From assembly GCA_003118195.1 (NCBI GenBank), contig BEXV01000559.1, positions 130,802 to 145,641 on the forward strand: a stretch of DNA of 14,840 nucleotides, written 5' to 3'. The notes below the pieces were generated by a model. The model had not been told where the DNA came from, did not search any database, and saw only the letters and a program-made list of their open reading frames with translations. The first letter of the stretch is position 1; each line of letters opens with the position of its first letter. Source of the DNA: Hemicentrotus pulcherrimus. Taxonomy: Eukaryota; Echinodermata; Echinoidea; Camarodonta; Strongylocentrotidae. The position numbers were made by a program, and so were the translations under genes. Of the stretch, positions 9,301 to 14,840 are shown piece by piece.

Positions 9301-11407
9301 TAGATCAGTTCATCGGTGACACATGCTTTCACAATAATGGCTCAGCACTTAATTTTCTACACATCCCAAATTTCTAATTTCGAAACTAAGTCGTACACTA
9401 AACCTAACCATAAATCTAACCTAAAATCCAATTGCAATTCTAGTCTTGGACTTTATCTTTGAAGAAATGAAGCCTTTAGTGAATGTCGCCATTGCAAATG
9501 TTTTGCCACCGTAGAGTTTTTAAAGCCATACTGTCACTATAGAAGCACTACCGCAAATCCCCTCTACCACTATCTTAGGTCACCTGTAGCAGTATGGTCT
9601 CGTTATTGAAACTAATGGATAGTTATATGATAAATGCTGGAAAAATAACCTATTATCTTCTCAAAGTACCGGTATTTTACATTTTTAGTCTGATTATGAA
9701 AGATACTTTTACATGATTTTACTATAACAAAATCCCAATTTTGTAAAGGTTGCTGACTTGCGAAAGTTTTGAATTCATGTGAACACATGAATTCAAAACT
9801 TTCTAACTTGCATTATTCCTGTTACACAGAAAGCATGTACTTTTAGCAAGGGTAGATCACAGAGTTCCGAAGTTTTTTTTTGGCCACATTATTAGTTGAT
9901 TAAAAGTCCTCAATGATATTCTTCATGCATGTTATTACATCAAAAGATGTTTTCATTTTGTTGCATGATCAATGTTGTCTGGTGTGATACATTTTTTGAA
10001 ATTCATATGGCATGTGTATTCTCTTAATAAGAATATGCAGTTTATATAAATTTGGAGCTTACTAACTTTGCTTGTTCTTTCACTGAGAGGGACCCAGCTA
10101 GCAGTGCTTTCAGAAGTCATCCCTGCAAAAGCTCCTTGATTTACTTAACTTATATGTTCATTTTTCACTTTACAATCAATTACTTCTCATCTTCTCAAGC
10201 TCTCTTTGAACTTAGTAACATTAGGAACATATGGTACTTTCTAAGAATGAAAATAACCAGGCATATGGTAGGGCAGGGATAGAAAAATGGCTCTCTTGTT
10301 TCATTTATGTGTTCAATGGGCAGCTAAATACATCGCTTTTTAGATGTAAACGTATAGTAGCACAAACATATGTATTTGAACAATTCCAAGTCAGTTATAT
10401 ATATTATATTTTATCTATATTTTATATTATATATATTATGTATTGATTTATTATATGTATCATATGCATTATATGTATTATATAAAATGTGAGTAATATT
10501 GTATTCTGTATATCTTTTGTGTAGGACTTGGTTGCTCATGGAGTGAACTATGCCATGAATGATGAGTATGCCGACGCCCAGGAAGACTTCCAGATATGCT
10601 ATCCTCCGGACTCCTCCGAGCATGACACTCTTGATAGGTAGGTCCACCCCTGAAAGATGAAGGTTCAGCTCTGGGACCAGTTTCATAAAACTTGTTATCA
10701 ATAACAAATGCTTTATTTCTATGACAAATTAGCTCTCAGCCAATTAAATGCCCCGATTTCAGTAGCTTTTAACAGTTATTGTAGCTTGTTATTGATAACA
10801 AGTGTTATGAAACAGGGCCCTGCTTGTGAGATTACACCAGGAAAGAACTGTCTGGAAGCAATAAGCCACTTTGGGGATACAATGTACCCATTGAGGAGGC
10901 GACTGCTGGATTTGTGCTCATGACTCCTTTAATTACCAGACCCCAAATCTTCTCTTTAACCTAAGATTGGAAAATTGATGTTCTACAGAGATGTGAATCA
11001 AAAGTATATTCTTACATAATTTGAAGATACTTTATTTTCAAAAGCAAGTTTTAAAAAATTTCAGTTCAAATTGACTAATTGGGTTATGAAATTGAAATGA
11101 TGTGTTTAATTCTTTGTGATATATGCATTTATTACCCAATCAGAATCATACACTAATTTAAAAGACCATATTTATGTTACAGTTTTAAACAAATTAGTAC
11201 TGTATACTTAATACCATAAATCATTTCATTGAATATTAGATTTTTTTTTTTAAGTGCTTGCAGATTTGAGACGTTAAACAATTAAGGAATTTTAGAGTTT
11301 GAAAGTTTGATTTATTATGTATTGTAATGCTAACATTTTCTTTTTTTCTTCATATTATCTCTTTATTTTCTAGGATCGATGACCCTTTCCTCTTTACCCA
11401 GAAGTAA
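212..11407 (+). CDS. TNIP/ABIN-like ubiquitin-binding coiled-coil protein, 3' nine exons (5' end outside window)
   Basis: Join 212-334, 1318-1494, 2666-2794, 5854-6045, 7667-7792, 8250-8348, 9153-9236, 10525-10637, 11374-11407: one frame of 358 codons ending in TAA. Seen: every intron is GT..AG, the junctions are in phase, and the protein is heptad-rich coiled coil with a proline-rich break near residue 156 and a UBAN-like motif at 211-223. Family knowledge: ABIN/TNIP proteins are cytoplasmic adaptors that bind A20 through AHD1 and linear or K63 polyubiquitin through AHD2/UBAN, restraining NF-kB and cell-death signalling. The order SWDEQY block, KRLNE-ALEQ, proline-rich spacer, LLKQQ-V-x-DF follows vertebrate TNIP1 more closely than NEMO or optineurin. 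No C-terminal zinc finger is encoded, unlike NEMO, optineurin or TNIP2. Upstream exons and promoter are not in the window. The family is confident; one-to-one orthology with TNIP1 is not. Confidence 0.85.
335..1317 (+). other. Intron 1 (983 bp)
   Basis: Phase 0, donor GTGAGT, acceptor ccaacag. Mostly unremarkable AT-rich sequence. One TACATGTA octamer lies at 581. The short open frame near 778-978 is AT-rich and has no coding features. The last 40 bases contain the start of the GATGAT tract that flanks exon 2. No transposon ends were recognised. Confidence 0.75.
1318..1494 (+). CDS. Exon 2: AHD1-like block, probable A20-binding region
   Basis: 59 codons (residues 42-100), phase 0/0, donor GTGGGT at 1495. 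It begins VVKLNHSWDEQYHRM, resembling the W-D-E-Q-Y block of ABIN homology domain 1, and continues as a highly charged E/K/R coiled coil to HRMEELE. In vertebrate ABINs AHD1 is the A20-binding segment, so the same role is inferred. The exon lies between GATGAT-type satellite tracts. The sequence before its acceptor (gatgatgatatttcaccaacag) is purine-rich and makes a poor pyrimidine tract, so skipping is plausible; skipping would be in frame. Confidence 0.85.
1858..2392. mobile_element. 535-bp non-autonomous DNA element with TTAA-ended 18-bp perfect TIRs
   Basis: TTAAAGGTACTATGTCCC at 1858-1875 is exactly inverted at 2375-2392, and similarity continues inward (tttgcag / ctgcaaa). GATGAT satellite lies on both sides, so the insertion is clear. 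TTAA at both outer edges suggests the piggyBac-type target site duplication, though the TIR does not start with the usual CCC. No transposase is encoded: the one 101-codon minus-strand frame inside (2026-2331) has no recognisable domain. Confidence 0.8.
2666..2794 (+). CDS. Exon 3: central coiled coil
   Basis: 43 codons (residues 101-143), phase 0/0. The acceptor is tttttaattctttgtag and the donor GTAAAC at 2795. It encodes a continuous charged coiled coil from AGKADLQ to EVKRLNE. Joined to the next exon it gives KRLNE-ALEQ, which resembles the Q-R-L-N-K-A-L-E-E stretch just before the proline-rich spacer of vertebrate TNIP1. This junction is one of the better family markers. Confidence 0.85.
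2910..3093. repeat. MITE copy 2, CAGTCAAACCTG family
   Basis: Begins TACAGTCTAACCTGTCTATT and ends AGACAGGATTGACTGTA, inverted with two mismatches, with TA at both edges. The interior shares 'aagtggccattgta', 'acaggttcttcaacacatgttt' and 'gagaggtggcctttatat' with copy 1. It is longer than copy 1 (184 against about 134 bp) because of extra internal sequence. Confidence 0.8.
3466..3643. repeat. 178-bp duplicated segment, copy 1
   Basis: From aaacttgccttaagc to gttttaatgtatta; repeated in direct orientation at 3777-3955 with only a handful of differences. It produces mirror-image short minus-strand frames that are not genes. Function unknown; possibly part of a larger transposon. Confidence 0.9.
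3777..3955. repeat. 178-bp duplicated segment, copy 2, starting directly after the N
   Basis: Direct repeat of 3466-3643, separated from it by 133 bp. Differences are a few substitutions and one inserted T (catgtggctg against catgggctg). The ambiguous base at 3776 sits exactly at the left edge. Confidence 0.9.
4642..4840. mobile_element. 199-bp MITE with TTAA-ended TIRs
   Basis: TTAAAGCCCCTCTGCACT at 4642-4659 is inverted at 4823-4840 with one mismatch. TTAA sits at both outer edges. The interior has no coding capacity. The ends differ from the 1858-2392 element after TTAAAG, so it is a separate family with a similar target-site signature. Confidence 0.75.
5655..5808. repeat. MITE copy 3, CAGTCAAACCTG family, eroded right end
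   Basis: The left end TACAGTCAAACCTATCTATA is clear, followed by 'accaaagggaaacacaaaaa' and 'gtagacaggttcctttagta' as in the other copies. The right end is reduced to aagcaggcctgta. It stops about 45 bp before the acceptor of exon 4. Confidence 0.75.
5854..6045 (+). CDS. Exon 4: end of coiled coil, proline-rich spacer, start of AHD2
   Basis: 64 codons (residues 144-207), phase 0/0. The acceptor is cttcttcttacag and the donor GTACGG at 6046. It starts ALEQKLQV (end of a coiled coil), passes through KKPVAVAPPPFRR and a charged linker, and ends SQDQLIEELDLLKQQ. ABINs likewise have a proline-rich break between the upstream coiled coil and the ubiquitin-binding AHD2, and E-L-L-K-Q-Q directly precedes the UBAN in TNIP1. 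A CAGTCAAACCTG-type MITE ends about 45 bp upstream of the acceptor. Confidence 0.9.
6595..6806. mobile_element. 212-bp MITE with about 38-bp inverted ends and an internal third copy
   Basis: TAGGGTGCTTTAGCAATGCG at 6595 is mirrored by ...CGTTGCTAAAGCGCCCTA ending at 6806. The inverted ends run about 38 bp with a few mismatches (6595-6633 and 6769-6806). A third, diverged inverted copy (cctcgtctttaccttccgta) lies at about 6667-6702. Outer TA bases fit a TA target. Confidence 0.75.
6807..6915 (-). repeat. tRNA-Thr(UGU)-like SINE head or tRNA pseudogene
   Basis: On the minus strand from 6913 the sequence reads like a tRNA. Box A TGGTCAGTGGTAGAGC is at 6887-6902. An anticodon-loop-like CTTGTAA (anticodon TGT, Thr) is at 6874-6880. 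A box B-like GGTTAGAAACC follows. The acceptor stem does not pair and bases are missing from the anticodon stem, so it is not a working tRNA. Downstream (to 6807) comes 'ccctttggtaaggcattaat', like the body of many marine-animal tRNA SINEs. It abuts the MITE ending at 6806. Confidence 0.65.
6961..7089. repeat. 129-bp fold-back (long imperfect hairpin)
   Basis: The arms at 6961-7020 and 7026-7089 are inverted copies separated by about 5 bases. Perfect blocks include ATGATGCACAGGTTT, GATTGTGTGCAC and GGTACCTTTGAAT, with a few mismatches and small gaps between them. The near-identity of the arms explains the overlapping short open frames on both strands here. Confidence 0.85.
7146..7527. repeat. 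AT-rich element with GGACGCATGAT repeats and weak inverted ends
   Basis: GGACGCATGAT occurs at 7199-7209 and 7220-7230, and inverted at 7171-7181. About 240 bp of A/T homopolymer-rich sequence follows, including 15 A's at 7306-7320 and repeated gaattattt. The edges (atttaccggatgcatggc near 7150 and gcatgcatccagtaaaaat at 7509) look like diverged inverted repeats. Whether it is one element is uncertain. Confidence 0.5.
7667..7792 (+). CDS. Exon 5: UBAN ubiquitin-binding motif
   Basis: 42 codons (residues 208-249), phase 0/0. The acceptor is ctatcgtttgattcag and the donor GTAAGC at 7793. It encodes VDVYKSDFYKEQRDRQRANG followed by a basic coiled coil. The Tyr-x-x-Asp-Phe-x-x-Glu-x-x-x-Arg core is the UBAN signature of NEMO, optineurin and ABINs, which form a parallel dimeric coiled coil that binds linear (M1) diubiquitin. 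Asp214, Phe215, Glu218 and Arg222 are retained. The positions matching NEMO Arg316 and Glu320 are Gln219 and Gln223. Confidence 0.9.
7793..8249 (+). other. Intron 5 (457 bp)
   Basis: Phase 0, donor GTAAGC, acceptor ctctatctatcag. It is the shortest intron. No repeats or RNA structures recognised. Confidence 0.8.
8250..8348 (+). CDS. Exon 6: end of UBAN coiled coil, basic linker
   Basis: 33 codons (residues 250-282), phase 0/0. The acceptor is ttgcctctctatctatcag and the donor GTAAGA at 8349. LQILKDQALAYQFHADEQKR continues the heptads, followed by a Pro/Arg/Ser-rich basic linker ending RPRSS. The position and charge match the segment after the UBAN in TNIP1 (a short helix, then basic residues). 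No zinc-binding residues are present. Confidence 0.85.
8453..8490 (+). repeat. 10-bp minisatellite, 3.8 copies
   Basis: AGTGATCGGG is repeated three times, followed by AGTGATCG, with no mismatches. The short array suggests recent slippage and likely length polymorphism. Confidence 0.95.
8556..8709 (+). repeat. SINE body fragment, 5'-truncated
   Basis: 'cacccagttgaggtaaatgg', 'ggaattccctgaaatgctag', 'agcgcc', 'gcaggggtaataat' and the end 'gagcgctatacaaatac' occur in an order I recognise from SINE bodies common in echinoderm and other deuterostome genomes. No tRNA-like head is visible upstream. The identification is from memory of the family and is moderate only. Confidence 0.5.
9153..9236 (+). 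CDS. Exon 7: short exon with Tyr/Arg-rich segment
   Basis: 28 codons (residues 283-310), phase 0/0, encoding DNVYELLADD then QNYPRRYVKQRKEK. The donor is GTGAGG at 9237. The start is ambiguous. AAG ends at 9152 and CAG ends at 9158, both in frame, so the exon begins with Pro-Gln or directly with Asp. The second site (cctcag/G) is nearer consensus; the longer form is listed. No family motif is recognised. It is supported by a clean open frame fitting both neighbours. Confidence 0.65.
9762..9803. repeat. Perfect 20-bp palindrome with 2-nt spacer
   Basis: GAAAGTTTTGAATTCATGTG at 9762-9781, spacer AA, and the exact reverse complement at 9784-9803. The spacer is too tight for a normal microRNA precursor. 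Confidence 0.95.
10395..10490 (+). repeat. TA-rich microsatellite-like tract
   Basis: Nearly pure A/T with repeated tatattatat and atatgtat(t) units, ending about 35 bp before the acceptor of exon 8. Confidence 0.8.
10525..10637 (+). CDS. Exon 8: acidic C-terminal segment
   Basis: 113 bp (residues 311-347 plus two bases of an Arg codon), entering in phase 0 and leaving after two codon bases. The acceptor is ttctgtatatcttttgtgtag and the donor GTAGGT at 10638. It encodes DLVAHGVNYAMNDEYADAQE, then FQICYPPDSSEHDTLD: acidic, with tyrosines, and not coiled coil. A TA-rich microsatellite tract ends about 35 bp upstream. I do not recognise a domain. Confidence 0.8.
10638..11373 (+). other. Intron 8 (736 bp)
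   Basis: The only codon-splitting intron (after base 2), donor GTAGGT, acceptor ttattttctag. A MITE occupies 10673-10820. The rest (10821-11373) is AT-rich with no recognised feature. Confidence 0.8.
10673..10820. mobile_element. 148-bp MITE, GGGCCCTGTTTCATAA family
   Basis: GGGACCAGTTTCATAAAACT at 10673 pairs with the inverted end AGTGTTATGAAACAGGGCCC at 10801-10820. Both ends continue into CTTGTTATCAATAAC, giving inverted repeats of about 35 bp. No coding capacity. It starts 35 bp after the exon 8 donor. Confidence 0.8.
11374..11407 (+). CDS. Exon 9: last coding exon and stop
   Basis: The acceptor is tctctttattttctag at 11373. The first base completes the Arg codon begun in exon 8, then IDDPFLFTQK and TAA at 11405-11407. 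This is the only junction in the window that splits a codon. It restores frame exactly, which supports both exons. The exon continues as 3' UTR to an undetermined end. Confidence 0.8.
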
Positions 11408-12045
11408 TCATGATATGGTACACAAATGCAAACACATGACAAGAATGATAAAAAACAGAGGTTATGTACATTAAGGTTGGTGGAGCAAAAATATAACGCC
11501 AACAGTTTTATGGAAATCAAATTTTTAGCTCTGACTGGATGCTTTTGTTTGATATGTCACCACAAAACTCTGGACAAAGTTGCAGTAATAATGACAAAAG
11601 TCTGTTTGATGTTAGAAATATGATCCCTTTTATAGTTTTATCATACATGTGTATGTAGAATCTGGGATAACTAATCTATCTTTTGAAAGAATTTCAGACT
11701 CAAATTTATACAGATTTAAAAAAAAATGATTGAGTATTTTTCTGTACTACCGGTAATTAAAAATCTTGATTTTTCACTCTTTGATCAAGAGAGCATGTAT
11801 AGTAATTGGGGTGTGCTTCCTCCCCATTTGACTACCGGTATGTGCTTCTCTCAAACTGATTCTCTCTTTGATAACCTTTCTCAACAGCATTCTTTCATGT
11901 CTGTTCTTTGGGTAGTTATTTTAAACATGATGTTATAAATTAACAGGAAGCTGAAAAACCGCACATAATGGGAGTGCAAAAATGTGTCACAGTCCAAGTT
12001 TTGTGGTAAATGTAAGGTATTGACTTAGACAGCATCAGGTTTGTA
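11408..12045 (+). other. 3' UTR, proximal part
   Basis: Sequence after the stop codon with no further coding signal. I find no canonical AATAAA on the + strand between the stop and the window end. ATTAAA variants are at 11756-11761, 12346-12351 and 13494-13499, so the 3' end of the transcript is undetermined. Two TACCGGTA octamers lie here (11748 and 11833). Confidence 0.5.
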
Positions 12046-12104
12046 GAACAATGGGATTCACCATGGACACCTGTGGCAGGTGTCCATGGTGAATCCCATT
12101 GTTC
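12046..12104 (+). repeat. Perfect 28-bp hairpin with 3-nt loop
   Basis: The arms at 12046-12073 and 12077-12104 are exact reverse complements around the loop TGG. It is followed directly by a second hairpin, AGAAGGTG-gag-CACCTTCT (12105-12123). If transcribed, both would fold stably in the 3' UTR. Confidence 0.95.
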
Positions 12105-12296
12105 AGAAGGTGGAGCACCTTCTGTAATGTACAAAACTAATTGTAAAAAGTGAAAATTTGACAAATTATTTTAAAAAGAAGCGAGCACAGGTGTCCATGG
12201 TGAATCCCATTGTTCAGAAGGTGGAGCACCTTCTGTAATGTACAAAACTAATTGTAAAAAGTGAAAATTTGACAAATTATTTTAAAAAGAAGCGAG
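12077..12296 (+). repeat. Identical 109-bp tandem duplication
   Basis: 12077-12185 and 12188-12296 are identical at all 109 positions, separated by CA. Each copy contains the hairpin's right arm and the small AGAAGGTG hairpin. The left arm (12046-12073) exists once. Confidence 0.95.
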
Positions 12297-14064
12297 TTTG
12301 TCAAAGTATATTTGGCTTTCCAAAATCTGCAAAACAAGACAAATTATTAAAAAATGCATCTTGTACTTTAAATGGCATTGTGAAAAATGTATAAATAAGT
12401 ATAACAACATGCATTGAAAATAGATGAAGAAATGTGATGTAGCTTTAAAAGAACATAAAAGTTTGTGCTTCAACATTTTGCATGAATTTATGTATAAAAG
12501 ATAAAATTTTGACAGGTATTTTGAAAAGTAATGAAATGATAAAAAGCAAACAACAAAATTAATAATAATTATTATTTGAATCAATCTTAGCACATTTATA
12601 TTTTTGAAAAATTTCATTCTAAGTGTCTTTGACAGCAGTAGGAAAAGAATTTGAATACCGGTACTGATATTATTGCGATGATACAACATATAATTTAGAG
12701 TAATTGTTTGGTATTTAAATCCAATGAGTGAATGTGAACAAAATAATTTCTCAATAACCCCAGAGATAAAAGGGCCAAATTGTAGATATCAAGGTATATT
12801 TATACATATACTTGTAAACAAATATTGAAGCAGAATTTCTCATGTTGTTTTGAAGTATGTACAATGTTTATGTTGCTGCGCCTCATTGTAAAGCATATAC
12901 TTACAAGTCAACCTGAATGATTTTTTTTTTGCAAAAATATCTTTATGATATCATATATGTACTGGACCTATTGATATATACTTAGTACCTTCATTTCTTC
13001 ATGGTCATTGTCAGAAATGTTTATATCCTCCTATAAAATCATTAACCAACTGGCATCAATGGAATATTATATAAATCAAATGTCAATCAAGATATAGATA
13101 TATATGATTATATTTTCATAATATTTATTAATTATTACTTCAAGAGTATAAGTTCTTGATGTTTAACATGTTTTCTTGGTGTATTTTTGAATGATATATT
13201 TGGTACATGTATCTAGTCTTAATATATGTATCCCCTTCTTTTGCATACACAGTTTAAGGTTTGTTACTTTTTTCATTTTGAGGATGGAATTTTGAAAACT
13301 ATGATATAGGAAATATTAGATAAGTGTACATACTTACACTACTTTGAATCTTCAATAACGTTATCCAAAATTTGAAACTATAAGGCTTCTTACTTTACTT
13401 AATTTTCAAGTTGACAAAGGTAGACACTTTAATGTAGGAATACTAAGATATATGCACATATACTTCTACAATATTTGTTTAAGAACAATTCAAATTAAAG
13501 CTACCAGTAAGTGCTTAGAAAATACTTGCTTGTTCATCATCGTCATGGTTATAAAAGAATCAATCTCATCTGTGCTATATGTGGCAAATTCAGTCAAAGA
13601 ATGTTGGCTTTTTAACCAAAATTTGGACCTAAAAAAAAGAGCTACCAATATTGCTTTCTACCTGAAACGTATCAAATTTAAATACTTGTACATGTACCTG
13701 TGTAGGTTCTTTCCATGAAAAAACTTTGAAACTAAATTAGACAATGAAACAAAGAAACTTGTGCTTCATTCATATTGAGTAGCATTTCTTTGTTGCACAT
13801 ATAGCACTCGTATGCCTGTATCTGAGATGACAGCTAATAAGGCCTAACAAAGTAGAACAATTGCCATTCATTAGATTATAATTACCGGTATGTGTGATAA
13901 ATATGTACATGTGAAAAGTGCCCTAGGGAGCCATGGTTTTATCATCTTTGTGCCATGATATATTGCTCAACTAGTAAAATGGAGATATTTCTTAAATTTC
14001 ATCCTGGCTTAATTGGTAGTCAGACATGAGGTACGTATACTACTGGATTATTGATATTGTCAGG
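12297..14064 (+). other. Distal 3' UTR or intergenic, AT-rich
   Basis: Very AT-rich and without a supported gene. The longest frames (12282-12689 minus, 13452-13718 plus) have low-complexity Phe/Leu/Ile/Lys composition and no recognisable domain. TACCGGTA lies at 12656 and 13883; TACATGTA at 13204 and 13689. Confidence 0.65.
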
Positions 14065-14313
14065 GTACACATCCCAGCAGAATGGTTGATGTCACTTAGA
14101 GAAGCAGAAGTCTCCATTTGCCGCTCCATACCCAGGAGAGAAATGGGGGTCCTGGGAGTGTGCTGATGTAGTCTTCAGTCAATGTGATGTGGAATGATAG
14201 ATATGTTGATCTGGATCTGGTCAAGCTACACATCCCAGCAGAAGCCAGGCAGAAGTCTATATTTGCCTCTCCATACCCAGGAGACAAATGGGGACCCTAA
14301 TTGGAGTGTGCTG
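14065..14313. repeat. Diverged direct duplication, two copies of about 90-100 bp
   Basis: 14065-14165 and 14225-14313 share acacatcccagcagaa, gcagaagtct, tttgcc, ctccatacccaggaga, aaatggg and gagtgtgctg in the same order. The first copy has extra sequence after 'cagcagaa'. Higher GC than the surroundings. Origin unknown. Confidence 0.8.
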
Positions 14314-14840
14314 GAAGCTACATATGATCTAGAATTAGCCTTGTGTCTCCTGCTAGCGTAATGGTGAGGGAGAGAATGGGCAGGGATCTACCTTAAGGGT
14401 GGTACATGGATAATCCAATCTGTTCAGCACTAAACACTTCGTAAACTAAGAATTGTATTATTTTATGAAATATTTTATAAAACATGAAATATAGCTATGC
14501 TCAGGTACAGCAGTTGAAGACTTTAACTGAGCCCTCATAACTTAATGAGATTAGCACATGTTTTAAGGAGTATTAATCTTGATCTAAATGTTATCTTTAA
14601 TGATATGGATTGCAGTAACCGTTGTGATATTTTGTGATAGATAATTTCCTATATGTGGAATCGACATTGAATACATTGGTTGAATGTATATGGGGTCGGT
14701 ATGGGGATAGGGAGATATTCAAGATTATTGATTTCACATAAGTAGGTAATGGGTGAACTGAATCTTGCCCTTGTGTGGCATATTTATTCAAGGTAATGAG
14801 ATATCAGATGGAATGTATGTGTGTGTCTTAGATCAAAAGT
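14314..14840. other. No recognised feature to the window end
   Basis: AT-rich with short frames only. No exon, RNA gene or repeat could be supported. Confidence 0.6.

Larger units (their letters stand above)
9237..10524 (+). other. Intron 7 (1288 bp)
   Basis: Phase 0, donor GTGAGG, acceptor ttttgtgtag. It contains a degenerate CCTAA-like run (about 9398-9430), a TACCGGTA octamer at 9667, a 42-bp palindrome at 9762-9803, and a TA-rich tract at about 10395-10490. Nothing else recognised. Confidence 0.75.

Noticed and set aside
9398..9430. Interstitial telomere repeat
   Set aside because: Only loosely CCTAA-like and too degenerate to be telomeric.
9762..9803. MicroRNA precursor
   Set aside because: A 2-base loop and perfect DNA palindrome do not fit a Drosha/Dicer hairpin.
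10411..10707. 98-codon minus-strand frame across exon 8
   Set aside because: It is antisense to a supported exon and includes translated TA-microsatellite (Tyr/Asn/Ile repeats).
12282..12689. 135-codon minus-strand frame, the longest in the window
   Set aside because: Phe/Leu/Ile/Lys/Ser-rich translation of AT-rich DNA without a domain. It begins in the tandem duplication region and shows no promoter or splice evidence.

Overview
The window reads as animal nuclear DNA: AT-rich, CpG-poor, with short exons in long introns and many small transposon relics. The best organism guess is an echinoderm, probably a sea urchin. That guess rests on the look of the repeat families (CAGTCAAACCTG-type MITEs, a GGGCCCTGTTTCATAA-type MITE, SINE tails ending near GAGCGCTATACAAATAC) and on a divergent invertebrate version of an animal immune-signalling gene. 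It is an inference, not a database match.

One gene spans most of the window on the + strand, from 212 to the stop codon at 11405-11407. Nine exons with consensus GT/AG boundaries join into one open frame of 358 codons: 212-334, 1318-1494, 2666-2794, 5854-6045, 7667-7792, 8250-8348, 9153-9236, 10525-10637 and 11374-11407. The 5' end of the gene lies upstream of the window. The product is almost entirely coiled coil and matches the TNIP/ABIN family (A20-binding inhibitors of NF-kB). It has an AHD1-like block (exon at 1318), a coiled coil ending in a TNIP-like ...KRLNE/ALEQ junction, a proline-rich break, then LLKQQ-VDVYKSDF, which is the UBAN ubiquitin-binding motif shared by ABINs, NEMO and optineurin. 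Two UBAN positions that contact ubiquitin in NEMO are glutamine here. The C-terminus is a short acidic tail with no zinc finger. Seven of the eight introns are phase 0, so every exon from 1318 to 9236 can be skipped in frame.

The introns hold most of the other structure. There are three copies of a CAGTCAAACCTG-terminal MITE (27-160, 2910-3093, 5655-5808) and two elements whose terminal inverted repeats begin with TTAA (1858-2392 and 4642-4840). The first of these splits a degenerate GATGAT satellite that flanks exon 2. A duplicated 178-bp segment (3466-3643 and 3777-3955) abuts the only N in the window. Intron 4 is a repeat cluster: a 212-bp MITE, a minus-strand tRNA-Thr(UGU)-like SINE head, a 129-bp fold-back and an AT-rich element. 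Further on are a SINE body (8556-8709), a 20-bp perfect palindrome (9762-9803) and a MITE (10673-10820).

From 11408 to 14840 there is 3' UTR of unknown length and then intergenic DNA, with no convincing second gene. It contains a perfect 28-bp hairpin whose right arm and downstream 109 bp are repeated identically in tandem (12046-12296), four of the five TACCGGTA octamers in the window, and a diverged 90-100 bp duplication (14065-14313).
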